From Archangium violaceum (GTDB lineage: Bacteria; Myxococcota; Myxococcia; Myxococcales; Myxococcaceae): DNA of 64,000 nt. Made by a program: the position numbers and the translations under genes. Positions within the stretch are counted from its first letter, which is position 1; each line of letters begins with the position of its first letter. Under the pieces are notes generated by a model. That model searched no databases. It saw only the letters and a program-made list of their open reading frames with translations, and had not been told where the DNA came from. Of the stretch, positions 54,215 through 62,198 are shown one piece after another. Location of the stretch: positions 3,064,501 through 3,128,500 of the forward strand of contig NZ_CP069338.1 in NCBI RefSeq assembly GCF_016859125.1, written 5' to 3'.

Positions 54215-54796
54215 TCAGGCGAACAGCTCGGCCACGGGCAGGGACAGCCCGGGCAGAGTCGCGCAGGAGAGCGTCTCCCCCACCCCGAGCGTGCGCATCG
54301 TCCGGTAACGGCCCGCGTCCACATCCGGCTCGGAGTACACCTCGACGGCGCGGCCGGTCACATCCACCACCCAATACTCCGGTACCCGGGCGCGGGCGTA
54401 GATGCGGCCCTTGAGCAGCCGGTCCCTGCGCAACGAGTCGTCGGCCACCTCCACCACCAGCAGCGCGGAGCGGGGATGCGCCTGGGACGTCTCCTCCTCG
54501 TGACGGGTGACGACGGCCAGGTCCGGCTCCGGCTCACTGTCATCACCGAGCGAGAGCGGGAGCTGCGGACGGACGCTGTAGGCGTCCCCGAGCACCCGGC
54601 TCATGAAACGGTTGAGCCGGGAAATCACCAGCGCGTGAGGTCGGCCCTGTGGCGTCATCTCGACGATTACCCCCTCCAACAACTCCACGCGCTCATCCTC
54701 GCCGAGCACTCCGACATCGATGAGCCGGTGGTACTCGTCCAGGCGGAAGCGGCGCGGAGCCACGAGCCCGCTCTCGAGGATGTCAGGGGAGTGCAT
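54215..54796 (-). CDS. Uma2 family (DUF820) restriction-like endonuclease
   Basis: 193 residues from ATG at 54796, seven bases after AAGGAGG. The PD-(D/E)xK-like pattern is present: ERVELLEGVIVEMTPQGRPHA, EPEPDLAVV (metal Asp), and ALLVVEVADDSL with the E-x-A variant of the K, typical of Uma2. These are often orphan genes of unknown role in cyanobacteria and myxobacteria. Its length is normal. It converges on the PilZ gene with seven bases between stops. Confidence 0.92.
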   Translation of the reverse strand: MHSPDILESGLVAPRRFRLDEYHRLIDVGVLGEDERVELLEGVIVEMTPQGRPHALVISRLNRFMSRVLGDAYSVRPQLPLSLGDDSEPEPDLAVVTRHEEETSQAHPRSALLVVEVADDSLRRDRLLKGRIYARARVPEYWVVDVTGRAVEVYSEPDVDAGRYRTMRTLGVGETLSCATLPGLSLPVAELFA

Positions 54797-54854
54797 GGCC
54801 GAGCCTCCTTGCTTCTTCAAGGTAGTGCCGCCCATGCGAGGGCGTCCACCCCAC

Positions 54855-55388
54855 TCACAGCGCCACGCCCACCTCGAGCAGGGTGAGCCCATAGAGCACG
54901 CCGAGCCCGGGCCTGTCCGTGCCCACGCCCACGCCGAGCTCGAGCACGGACACCTGCGCGCCTCCCAGCGAGAAGCGAGCGGGCGCCAGCGTCAGCCCCA
55001 GTCCCAGCGAGGGCCCCACGACGGGCGCCGGGCTCGCGGGCGTGAGGAACTCCATTCTGTCCCCGAAGAGGCCGGTGAGGCTCACCAGCGCGGCGGGAGC
55101 CCATGCCCCCTGGGGCCGCCACTGCATGCCCGCGCCCACCCGCACCGCGAGCACCGAGCCCAGGCCCGTGAGGCCGCTCGCATCCACCTGGAGCAACCAC
55201 CGCCCGTCCACCGTGTCGCGCACGCCGAAGCCGCCGCCCAGCCCGCCCTGGGTGCGCGCCGACGACAGGTACACCGCCGCCCCCGAGAGGGCATACAGCG
55301 AGAGCTGGTGCCGCGAGGGCAGGGGCACCTCGGCCGGGGCCGGTGAGGTGGCCAGCGTGGAGAGCACGAGAAGCGTCGTCGGCATCAT
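54855..55388 (-). CDS. Exported beta-rich (outer-membrane-like) protein
   Basis: 177 residues. A short signal (LLVLSTLATSPAPAE) then alternating hydrophobic/Gly strands (ALSGAAVYLSSARTQGGLGGGFGVRD, SVLAVRVGAGMQWRP, GLGLTLAPARFSLGG) that suggest a small outer-membrane beta barrel. The ATG overlaps the stop of the M28 peptidase gene (ATGA), so translation is coupled. No family name known. Confidence 0.7.
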   Translation of the reverse strand: MMPTTLLVLSTLATSPAPAEVPLPSRHQLSLYALSGAAVYLSSARTQGGLGGGFGVRDTVDGRWLLQVDASGLTGLGSVLAVRVGAGMQWRPQGAWAPAALVSLTGLFGDRMEFLTPASPAPVVGPSLGLGLTLAPARFSLGGAQVSVLELGVGVGTDRPGLGVLYGLTLLEVGVAL

Positions 55389-56395
55389 GGCAGGGGACCT
55401 CCGGCCCAGAAGGAGAGCCCGGCGGCGGACAGCCGGGTGACGTCGGCGAGGAAGTCCGGGTCGAGCGTGGAGGGTACGTCGGTGTCGTGGTGGTAGTTCG
55501 GGTTGCGGAAGTTGGCGGTGTCGGTGAGGAAGAGCGCGCTCTGCCCGGCCAGCCAGAAGGGAGCATGGTCACTGCGCATGAGGTTGCCCGAGGCGGGGCC
55601 GGAGCCCTCGTTGGGCACCACCACGCCCCGCACGAACCCGTAACCCAGCCGGGTGGCCAGCGTGTACAGCTCCTCCAGGCGCGGGCGCGACGGCTCGTTG
55701 GCGATGGCGGCGATGAAGTCCCCCGTGGTGGGCACGGGGAAGCCGGGCAGGCCCTGCTGGGCGCCGGGGCGCGCATCCTTGTACCCGATGCAGTCGAAGA
55801 CGATGGAGGCGACGATCCGCTCCCCCGGGTGCGTCTGGACGTAGCGCGTGCTGCCCACCAGGCCGAGCTCCTCCAGATCGAACCCCACGAAGCGCACCGT
55901 GCGCGCGAAGCGCTTGCCCGCGGCCAGCCGCGCCATCTCCAACAGGGCGGCCACACCCGAGCTGTTGTCGTCCGCGCCCGAGAAGTAGGCGTCGTAGTGG
56001 GCGCCAATCACCACCACCTCGTCGGGGTGCTCGGTGCCGCGCAGCTCGGCGATGAGGTTGCTGGTGGGGAAGCGCGCATCCTCGGTGTCGTGCGTGGTGA
56101 CGGTGTACCCGAACGACTCGAGGCGCTCGCGCACCAGCTGACGGGCCTTGTCTCGGGTGAGGTTGCACACGGGCCGGCGAGTCGTGTCGATCTCCGAGGG
56201 CTCGAAGAGCGCGCAGTCCAGCGGGGTGTCCTCGCGGTGGGAGGCCACCAGCGCCTCCACGTCCGACATGAGGCGGGACTTCTCCACGCCCGCGGCGAAG
56301 TCCCCGGCACGCACGGCGGAGGACTCGTCGACGGAGGGCCGCGAGGAACAGGAGCTCACGGCGAGGAACAGGAACGCGGCGGACAGGGCTCTCAC
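55385..56395 (-). CDS. M28 zinc aminopeptidase lipoprotein
   Basis: 336 residues from GTG at 56395, overlapping the upstream gene's stop as GTGA. The signal ends LFLAVSSCSS. Zinc site: VVIGAHYDAYFSGADDNSSG (His, Asp), FDLEELGLVGS (Glu pair), FDCIGYKD (Asp) and MRSDHAPFW (His). Typical of M28 aminopeptidases. Both neighbours are beta-barrel-like exported proteins in overlapping frames, so the peptidase is probably produced together with them at the cell envelope. Confidence 0.92.
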   Translation of the reverse strand: MRALSAAFLFLAVSSCSSRPSVDESSAVRAGDFAAGVEKSRLMSDVEALVASHREDTPLDCALFEPSEIDTTRRPVCNLTRDKARQLVRERLESFGYTVTTHDTEDARFPTSNLIAELRGTEHPDEVVVIGAHYDAYFSGADDNSSGVAALLEMARLAAGKRFARTVRFVGFDLEELGLVGSTRYVQTHPGERIVASIVFDCIGYKDARPGAQQGLPGFPVPTTGDFIAAIANEPSRPRLEELYTLATRLGYGFVRGVVVPNEGSGPASGNLMRSDHAPFWLAGQSALFLTDTANFRNPNYHHDTDVPSTLDPDFLADVTRLSAAGLSFWAGGPLP

Positions 56396-56925
56396 AGCGA
56401 CACCCCCAGGTGGACGAGGCCGAGCTGCAGGCGAAGGGAGGCGCCGGGCGCCGCGAGGCTGGTGCCCCACTGGAGGGCGAGCGCGCTCACGGTGAAGCGG
56501 CGGAAGGAGAAGCGCAGGGGCTCGGCGTGGAGGGCGACATAGACGGGTCCCAGCTGCGAGGCCTGCTGCCGCGAGTGGTCCTCCGGGAAGCCTCCGCGAG
56601 GCGGAATGACGATGGGCGCACCGCTCAAGCCCAGCTCGGGGCCCACCGCGGGCCGCCACACGCCCAGGCGAGTGGAGAGCAGGGCGCGGGCGTAGACCTC
56701 GAGGGGCACCGAGCCAGGCCCCGAGGGAAGCCAGCGCAACCCTCCGCCCAGGCGCCAGGAGCCGAGCTCGTACGCATAGGCGGCCTCGAGGCCGGGACGG
56801 GGGTCGGAGACGTTGTAGGCGCCACCGTTGGTGAGGACGAGGGCGGTGGCACCGAGGGACACATCCTGTCCGGCGGCCGCGGCTCCCGGAAGGAGCGCGG
56901 CGACGAGGAGCAACCAGGGTCGCAT
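56392..56925 (-). CDS. Exported beta-barrel-like protein, first gene of the M28 trio
   Basis: About 177 residues from ATG at 56925 (an in-frame GTG at 56934 is possible). Signal ending AAAAGQ, then Gly-rich amphipathic strands (VSLGATALVLTNGGAYNV, RLGGGLRWLPSG, FTVSALALQWGTSL) and a terminal hydrophobic residue pattern ending GVSL, as in outer-membrane proteins. It resembles, in style and length, the gene on the other side of the peptidase, perhaps an old duplication. No family known. Confidence 0.7.
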   Translation of the reverse strand: MRPWLLLVAALLPGAAAAGQDVSLGATALVLTNGGAYNVSDPRPGLEAAYAYELGSWRLGGGLRWLPSGPGSVPLEVYARALLSTRLGVWRPAVGPELGLSGAPIVIPPRGGFPEDHSRQQASQLGPVYVALHAEPLRFSFRRFTVSALALQWGTSLAAPGASLRLQLGLVHLGVSL

Positions 56926-57039
56926 GGGGGGCACACTCTAACCGGCGGGTCCCACATGAGCGAGGACGAGCGAATCCCGGTCAGGAAGGTCCGCGAAGGA
57001 GTGCCCCTGTGAACATGAGCAGACAACCGCGGCCATTTC

Positions 57040-57060
57040 CCCTCTCCCGAGGGGAGAGGG
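57040..57060. repeat. Interspersed palindromic repeat, copy 3 (short)
   Basis: CCCTCTCCC-GAG-GGGAGAGGG, just the hairpin core without the GGGGTGAGGG arm. It lies 11 bases beyond the stop of the leftward M50 gene. Confidence 0.75.
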
Positions 57061-57071
57061 AGCATCGGGGA

Positions 57072-57728
57072 TTAGATGCCGGCGGTGGCGATGCCGGAGA
57101 TGAGCCGCTCCATGAGCCCGACGAGATAGCCCGTGGGCCCGGCGATGAGCCTTCCGCCGAAGAACAGGATGCCGATCAGCAACAGCGGTCCGAGCGCGAG
57201 GACACGCTGCCAGGAGCCGAGCAGCCGCTGGGGCAGGAGTCCCTCGACGACGCGGCTGCCATCGAGCGGGGGCACGGGCAGCATGTTGAAGAGGGCCAGG
57301 GTGACATTGATCACCACCATGATGCCGAGCAGGGAGCGCAGACCCGGGTTGGCGACGAGGAAGTCCGGGGCCCAGCGCAGGGTGAGGCCATAGGCGAGCG
57401 CGCTCACGGCGGCGAGGAACAGATTGGAGAGCGGCCCGGCCGCGGCGGTGAGCATCCACCCGGTGCGCATGGGAATGTCCCGCCGGAAGCGGGTGGGATC
57501 CACGGGCACGGGGCGGGCCCAGCCGAAGGGGATGCCGAGCAGCGGCAGCAGCAGGGTGCCGATCGGATGGATGTGCGCGAGGGGGTTGAGGGTGAAGCGG
57601 CCCATGCGCTCGGCGGTGTCATCCCCGAGGAGCCTCGCGCTCCAGGCATGGGCGAACTCATGGATGGTGAGGGAGAGAACGAGCGGAATGAGCATCAACG
57701 CCCGTTCGAGGAGGGGCTGGGATTGCAT
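57072..57728 (-). CDS. M50 site-2 protease family protein
   Basis: 218 residues from ATG at 57728. Zinc motif HEFAH in the first transmembrane helix (LIPLVLSLTIHEFAHAWSA), second motif NMLPVPPLDGSRVVEG (Asp ligand), and about five hydrophobic segments. This is the short S2P-like group without PDZ domain. These intramembrane proteases cut within membrane helices, often to release regulators; substrate unknown here. Confidence 0.93.
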   Translation of the reverse strand: MQSQPLLERALMLIPLVLSLTIHEFAHAWSARLLGDDTAERMGRFTLNPLAHIHPIGTLLLPLLGIPFGWARPVPVDPTRFRRDIPMRTGWMLTAAAGPLSNLFLAAVSALAYGLTLRWAPDFLVANPGLRSLLGIMVVINVTLALFNMLPVPPLDGSRVVEGLLPQRLLGSWQRVLALGPLLLIGILFFGGRLIAGPTGYLVGLMERLISGIATAGI

Positions 57729-57795
57729 CGCGCTCTCACATAAGACGGGAAACAGGGCTCCGCCACGCAAGCGGCGAACGAGCCGCCAGGCGCCT

Positions 57796-57829
57796 CCCTC
57801 GCCCCCTGGGACAGGGCCGGGGTGAGGGT
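57796..57829. repeat. Interspersed palindromic repeat, copy 4 (degenerate)
   Basis: CCCTCGCCCCCTGGGACAGGGCCGGGGTGAGGGT in two halves: a hairpin core with two mismatches followed by the conserved CCGGGGTGAGGGT arm seen in copy 2. It lies between the divergent M50 and MBL genes. Confidence 0.7.
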
Positions 57830-57933
57830 ATCGGCCCCCGCGCCAGGCAACCGAGCATCGCGGAGCCCCCGCCATCTGGCCCGCCCTCGTACTCCGCCCC
57901 ACCTTTGCGACGAACGAAGAAGGGAGCAGCGGG

Positions 57934-58875
57934 ATGCGCGTCCATCATTTGAACTGCGTGACGATGTGCCCACCGGGTGGCCGGCTGATGGATGGGAGGC
58001 AGCGGCCGAAGGGCATACCGGCGGCGCTGGTGTGCCACTGCCTGTTGCTGGAGACGAATCAGGGGCTGGTGATGGTGGACACGGGCTTCGGGCTCGAGGA
58101 CGTGCGCAACCCGAGGCCCCGGCTGAGCCCCTTCTTCCTGAACCTCAACCGGCCGCGGCTCAACGAGGACATGACGGCGGTGAGGCAGATCGAACGCCTG
58201 GGCTTCAAGGCCTCGGACGTGCGTCATATCGTGCTGACGCACCTGGACTTCGATCACGCGGGCGGGCTGGACGACTTCCCGGCGGCGCGGGTGCACGTGA
58301 TGGCGGCGGAGGTGGACGCGGCGATGTCCCAGATGACGTGGCTGGACCGCCGGCGCTTCCGCCCGAGGCAGTGGAGCACGCAGCCGCACTGGGTGACGTA
58401 CCCGATGCCACGCGGGGGCGATCGCTGGTTCGGCTTCGAGTGCGTGCGCGAGTTGGAGGGCCTGCCGCCGGACATCCTGCTGGTGCCGCTGGTGGGACAC
58501 ACGCTGGGGCACGCGGGCGTGGCCATGCAGCTGTCGGATGGGTGGCTGCTGCACGCGGGCGACGCGTACTTCTTCCACGAGGAGATGAACCCGGACCGGC
58601 CCCGGTGCACGCCGGGCCTGTGGGCCTACCAGGAGCTGATGCAGAAGGACGGGCGGATGCGGAAGCTCAACCAGGAGCGGCTGCGGGAGCTGGTGCGCCG
58701 CCATGACCGGGACGTGCGCGTCTTCTGCGCGCACGACGCCGTGGAGTTCGAGCGCCTGGAGGAGGAGGAGCGCGCCCACGAGCCGCATGCCCTGCGAGGC
58801 CTCGGCTCGGTGCTGGAGACACCCGACACGAGGGAGCCGCCCCTGCCCCCGGTGCCGCCCATGCCGACGGTGTGA
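57934..58875 (+). CDS. MBL-fold metallo-hydrolase
   Basis: 313 residues, ATG after GGGAGCAGCGGG. Metal motif THLDFDHAGG (H-x-D-x-D-H variant, Asp in place of the second His), preceded by LVMVDTGFG, later GHTLGHAGV and HAGDAYF supply further ligands. It resembles the lactonase/esterase-like MBL proteins. Cytoplasmic by lack of signal. The Pro-rich C-terminus is disordered. Substrate unknown. Confidence 0.9.
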   Translation: MRVHHLNCVTMCPPGGRLMDGRQRPKGIPAALVCHCLLLETNQGLVMVDTGFGLEDVRNPRPRLSPFFLNLNRPRLNEDMTAVRQIERLGFKASDVRHIVLTHLDFDHAGGLDDFPAARVHVMAAEVDAAMSQMTWLDRRRFRPRQWSTQPHWVTYPMPRGGDRWFGFECVRELEGLPPDILLVPLVGHTLGHAGVAMQLSDGWLLHAGDAYFFHEEMNPDRPRCTPGLWAYQELMQKDGRMRKLNQERLRELVRRHDRDVRVFCAHDAVEFERLEEEERAHEPHALRGLGSVLETPDTREPPLPPVPPMPTV

Positions 58876-58885
58876 GGCCCCGCGG

Positions 58886-59620
58886 CTAGAGCTGGATGTT
58901 CTCGTGCTCCACCAGCGCGGTGAGGGCCTCCTCCATCACCGCGCGCGCCGCCGCCGTGTACCGGTAGAGCAGCGCGTGCACCTGCCGGTCCGCCTCGTTC
59001 CGGCTCTCGCAGTGCTTCGAGTACTCCTCGAAGGCCTGCAGGCTGCTGACGATTTGAGACAGGTGGTTGGGGCACTCGCACTGCACCGCGCTGGAGACCT
59101 CCAGCAACACGCCCAGCTGCGCGGCCGAGTAGCGGGGCGGCTTCGGCACGGCGGGCACCGTCACGGTGGACACCGCGCCCGGCGCTCCCAGTTGGAGGGC
59201 CGGAGCCTGGACCATCGGAGCCGGCGTCACCGCGGCCGGCTTCGCGGGTTGCGGCTTCAGCATGGCGTCCAACACCGCCAGGTGCACGTGCGCGCGCAGC
59301 AGCGACAGGGAGATGGGCCCCTGGAGCAGCCGCACCTTGCCCGCCGGGTACTGCTGCAGCACCCCGCGCCGCGCGAACCGGTACGTGACGATGGCGTGCC
59401 GCGCCCCCGAGTCCTCCAGCAGCGCCGGGACCGCGCCCGTCTCCACCCCGTTGAGCTCCAGGAAGTCCAGGGCCAGCACGTCCGGACGCTTCGCCGGCAC
59501 CTGCGCCCGAAAGGCCTCCAACGACGTCCCAGACCACACCACATCCACGTCCCGGAGCGCCTGTGGATTCTCCCGGAGCTGCGCCGGGTAGGACTCTCCC
59601 AGAAGGGCCAGCTTCACCAT
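58886..59620 (-). CDS. Receiver-like protein with MerR/CarH-associated C-terminal domain
   Basis: 244 residues. Residues 1-115 look like a degenerate receiver or Rossmann-like fold (MVKLALLGESYPAQL, DVLALDFLELNGVE). After a Pro/Ala linker, residues about 165-244 (SAAQLGVLLEVSSAVQCECP, LQAFEEYSKHCESRNEADRQVH) form a helical domain that I recall at the C-terminus of some cobalamin-type MerR regulators. No DNA-binding helix-turn-helix is seen. It could be a signalling partner of the histidine kinase 56 bases upstream on the same strand. Confidence 0.75.
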   Translation of the reverse strand: MVKLALLGESYPAQLRENPQALRDVDVVWSGTSLEAFRAQVPAKRPDVLALDFLELNGVETGAVPALLEDSGARHAIVTYRFARRGVLQQYPAGKVRLLQGPISLSLLRAHVHLAVLDAMLKPQPAKPAAVTPAPMVQAPALQLGAPGAVSTVTVPAVPKPPRYSAAQLGVLLEVSSAVQCECPNHLSQIVSSLQAFEEYSKHCESRNEADRQVHALLYRYTAAARAVMEEALTALVEHENIQL

Positions 59621-59676
59621 GACTCACCTCATACAGGCCTTCAGGGTGTCGCCACCGCGTACCCGGCTCAATCCGA

Positions 59677-61955
59677 CTAATGCACCAACCCCGGATGCGG
59701 TTGACTGGCATCCACTTCCCGACTCGCCGGGACCAGAGGGAGTTCAACGGTGAACGCCGCCCCCTCCCCTCCCGGCTCTCCACCCGGATGGTGCCCCCAT
59801 GCGCCTCCACCAGTTGCCGGACGATGTAGAGGCCCAGCCCGAAGCCCTCCCTCTTCTCTCCCCGCGCGGGGGCCTTCTTGAAGCGCTCGAAGATTTGATG
59901 TTGCTGCTCCAGGGGGATGCCCGGCCCGTGGTCCCTCACCTCCAACCGCCCGTAGCCGTCCGTGCGCTTCACGCGCAGCTCGATGGGCTGGCCCTTGCCG
60001 TACTTGAAGGCGTTGGACAGCAGGTTCGTCAGCACCCGCTCCAATCGCAGCCGGTCCCACCGCCCCACCACGCCCAGCTCCACGTCCAACACCAGATGGC
60101 TGCCCGCCTCCGCCGCCTGATCCGCGTGCCGCTCCACCGCCTCGTGGACCAGCTCGGCCAGGTCCACCTCTCCCACCTCCAGCTCCAGCTTCCCCGAGGA
60201 CAGCCGCGACAGGTCCAACAGGTTGTGCAGGAGCCGCCCCAGCCGCTGGGTGTGACGCACCGCCGCGGTGAGCACCTCGCGCAGCTTGTCCGGCTCCGAG
60301 GGGGGCGCGCGCCGCAGCCTGCCCAGCATCAATTGCAGGGCCTGGAGCGGGTTGCCCAGATCGTGCGCCGCCACGCCGATGAGCTCCAGCGCCGCTTGCG
60401 CCTCCCGCAGCAGCCGCGAGTTGTCCAACGCGAGCGCCGCGCGGCTGGCCAGCTCCTCGACGAACACCCGGTCCGTCTCCGTGAAGCGGCGCTCCGGCCG
60501 CTGGGACAGCAGCACCAGCACGCCCAACGTCCGGCCCCCCGCGCGCAGCGGCACGGTGAGCGCGGAGGAGGCGCCCATCCGCCGGATGAGCTCCAGGTGC
60601 TCGGCATCCGTGGACACCGCCTCCATCACCTCCGGCGTCACCTCCGTGAGCAGCTCGGACCTCCCCGTGCTCAGGACGTGCCACACGCCGACCGCCGCCC
60701 CCTCTCGAAACGCGGGGCGGCGGGCGATCAGCTCCCACAGCAGTGCCTCCTTCTCCACGGAGACGTGGGCCACCGCGTGAGGTAGCAGCTCGCCCTCCGG
60801 GGAGAGGAGGAACATGAGGCAGCCATCCGCCAGCTCCGGCACGAGCAGCCGCGCCAGCTCGGCCACCGCGAGATCCGGATCCTGCGTGGAGAGGAAGAGT
60901 CGCTCGGCCTCGGCGAAGAGACGCTGGGCGCGCTCCATGTGCTTGCGCTCGGAGCTGTCGCGGGTGAGCACCGCGTAGCCCTCGAGCTGTCCGTCCGCGC
61001 CGCGCAGCGCGGTGAGCAGCGACTCCGCCCAGAAGCGCGTGCCGTCCTTGCGCAACCGCACGCCCTCCGACTCCAGACGCCCCTCGCGCGCCGCCCGCTC
61101 CAGCTCCCGCTGCGGCCCCCCCTCCCCCATCGCCTCCGGCGGATAGAGGAGCGCGCCGGGCCGGCCGATGATCTCCTCCGCGTGCCAGCCCTGGATGCGC
61201 TCGGCCCCCGGGTTCCAGCTGGCCACCCGTCCCTGCGGATCCAACAGATAGAGGGCATAGTCCTTCACCCCCTCCACCAGCAGCCGGAAGCGCTCCTCGG
61301 AGGCCCGGGCCTCGTGGTGCAGGGGCCACAACGCGCGGGTGAGCACCCAGGCGAGCCCCATCGCCACCAGCAGCCCCAGTGTCGCCACCGCGAGGATGAG
61401 CCAGAGCGCCTGCCGATCGGAGAGCAGGGCGAGCGTGGCGCTCTCGCGGAACGAGGCCTCGGTGAACCGGGCCAGCCCGTTCAGCGACGCGTACGTCTGG
61501 CGGCGCGCCTGATTCCTCCTCTGGGCGTGCTCCACCAACTCCTCCGGGGAGGCCCCTCGCGCCAGGGCCTCCCGCATCGCCTGGACCGCGTCCTCGTGCG
61601 CCTGTTCGGCCCAGGCCAGGTCCTCCAACAAGCGCCGCTCCGCACTGCCCTCCTGGTGCGAGCGCAGGATGCTCAACGACTCCCTGAACCGTGCCCGGGC
61701 CCGTGCCGCCTCGTCCCGGAAGGACGCCTCGCCGGTCAGCTCATGAGCGTGCTGGCTGGCGATCTTGTCACTGAAGGCCCGCCGCAACCGCTCCACCTCC
61801 ACGAGGTGCATGACGCGGTTCTCGGTGAGGTACTCGCCGCTGGACAGGAGCGAGCGCAGGGCGAGCGCGGTGCCGCCAGCGATGGCCAATGCCACCACCA
61901 GCGAGGCGGTGAGTCCCACCGCGATACGCCTGGCGAACGTCCAGGGACGTCGCAT
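59677..61955 (-). CDS. Membrane PAS-GAF histidine kinase with apparent frameshift
   Basis: Start ATG at 61955 opens a first membrane helix (VGLTASLVVALAIAGGTALAL). A helical extracytoplasmic region of about 150 residues, second membrane segment (ALWLILAVATLGLLVAMGLAWVL), PAS, GAF, phospho-acceptor His in GVAAHDLGNPLQAL, and an ATPase domain (NLLSNAFKYG, GFGLGLYIVRQLVEAHGG) follow. Near 59757-59775 the frame slips in a G-rich tract: the frame that continues the ATPase domain (EGAAFTVELPLVPASREVD) is one base away and ends at 59677. The unshifted frame reads nonsense across three genes. Confidence 0.85.
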
Positions 61956-62198
61956 CACCTCCCCACCCCCCCCTCGAGACAGCCAGCCCCACTCGCACAA
62001 GGTGACGACCTGACACGTGTCCAGGAATCGGTGCTCCCGGGCAACACTCTGTCGGAAACCGGTCGCCACGGACCCCTCGGGGACGGCCTCCTCCGTTCAC
62101 CACCGCGAGCCACCACTCCGGGCCCCCTTCCGCCGCCGGGGAGGCCGTCCCAGGTTGCGCCTTCGTGGACCACTCGAAGGCCGGGTGGAGGGTGGGGC

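Noticed and set aside
58626-59760. Unshifted C-terminal 350 residues of the histidine kinase frame
   Set aside because: Low-complexity Arg/Gly sequence overlapping two well-supported genes; the one-base-shifted frame continues the ATPase domain.
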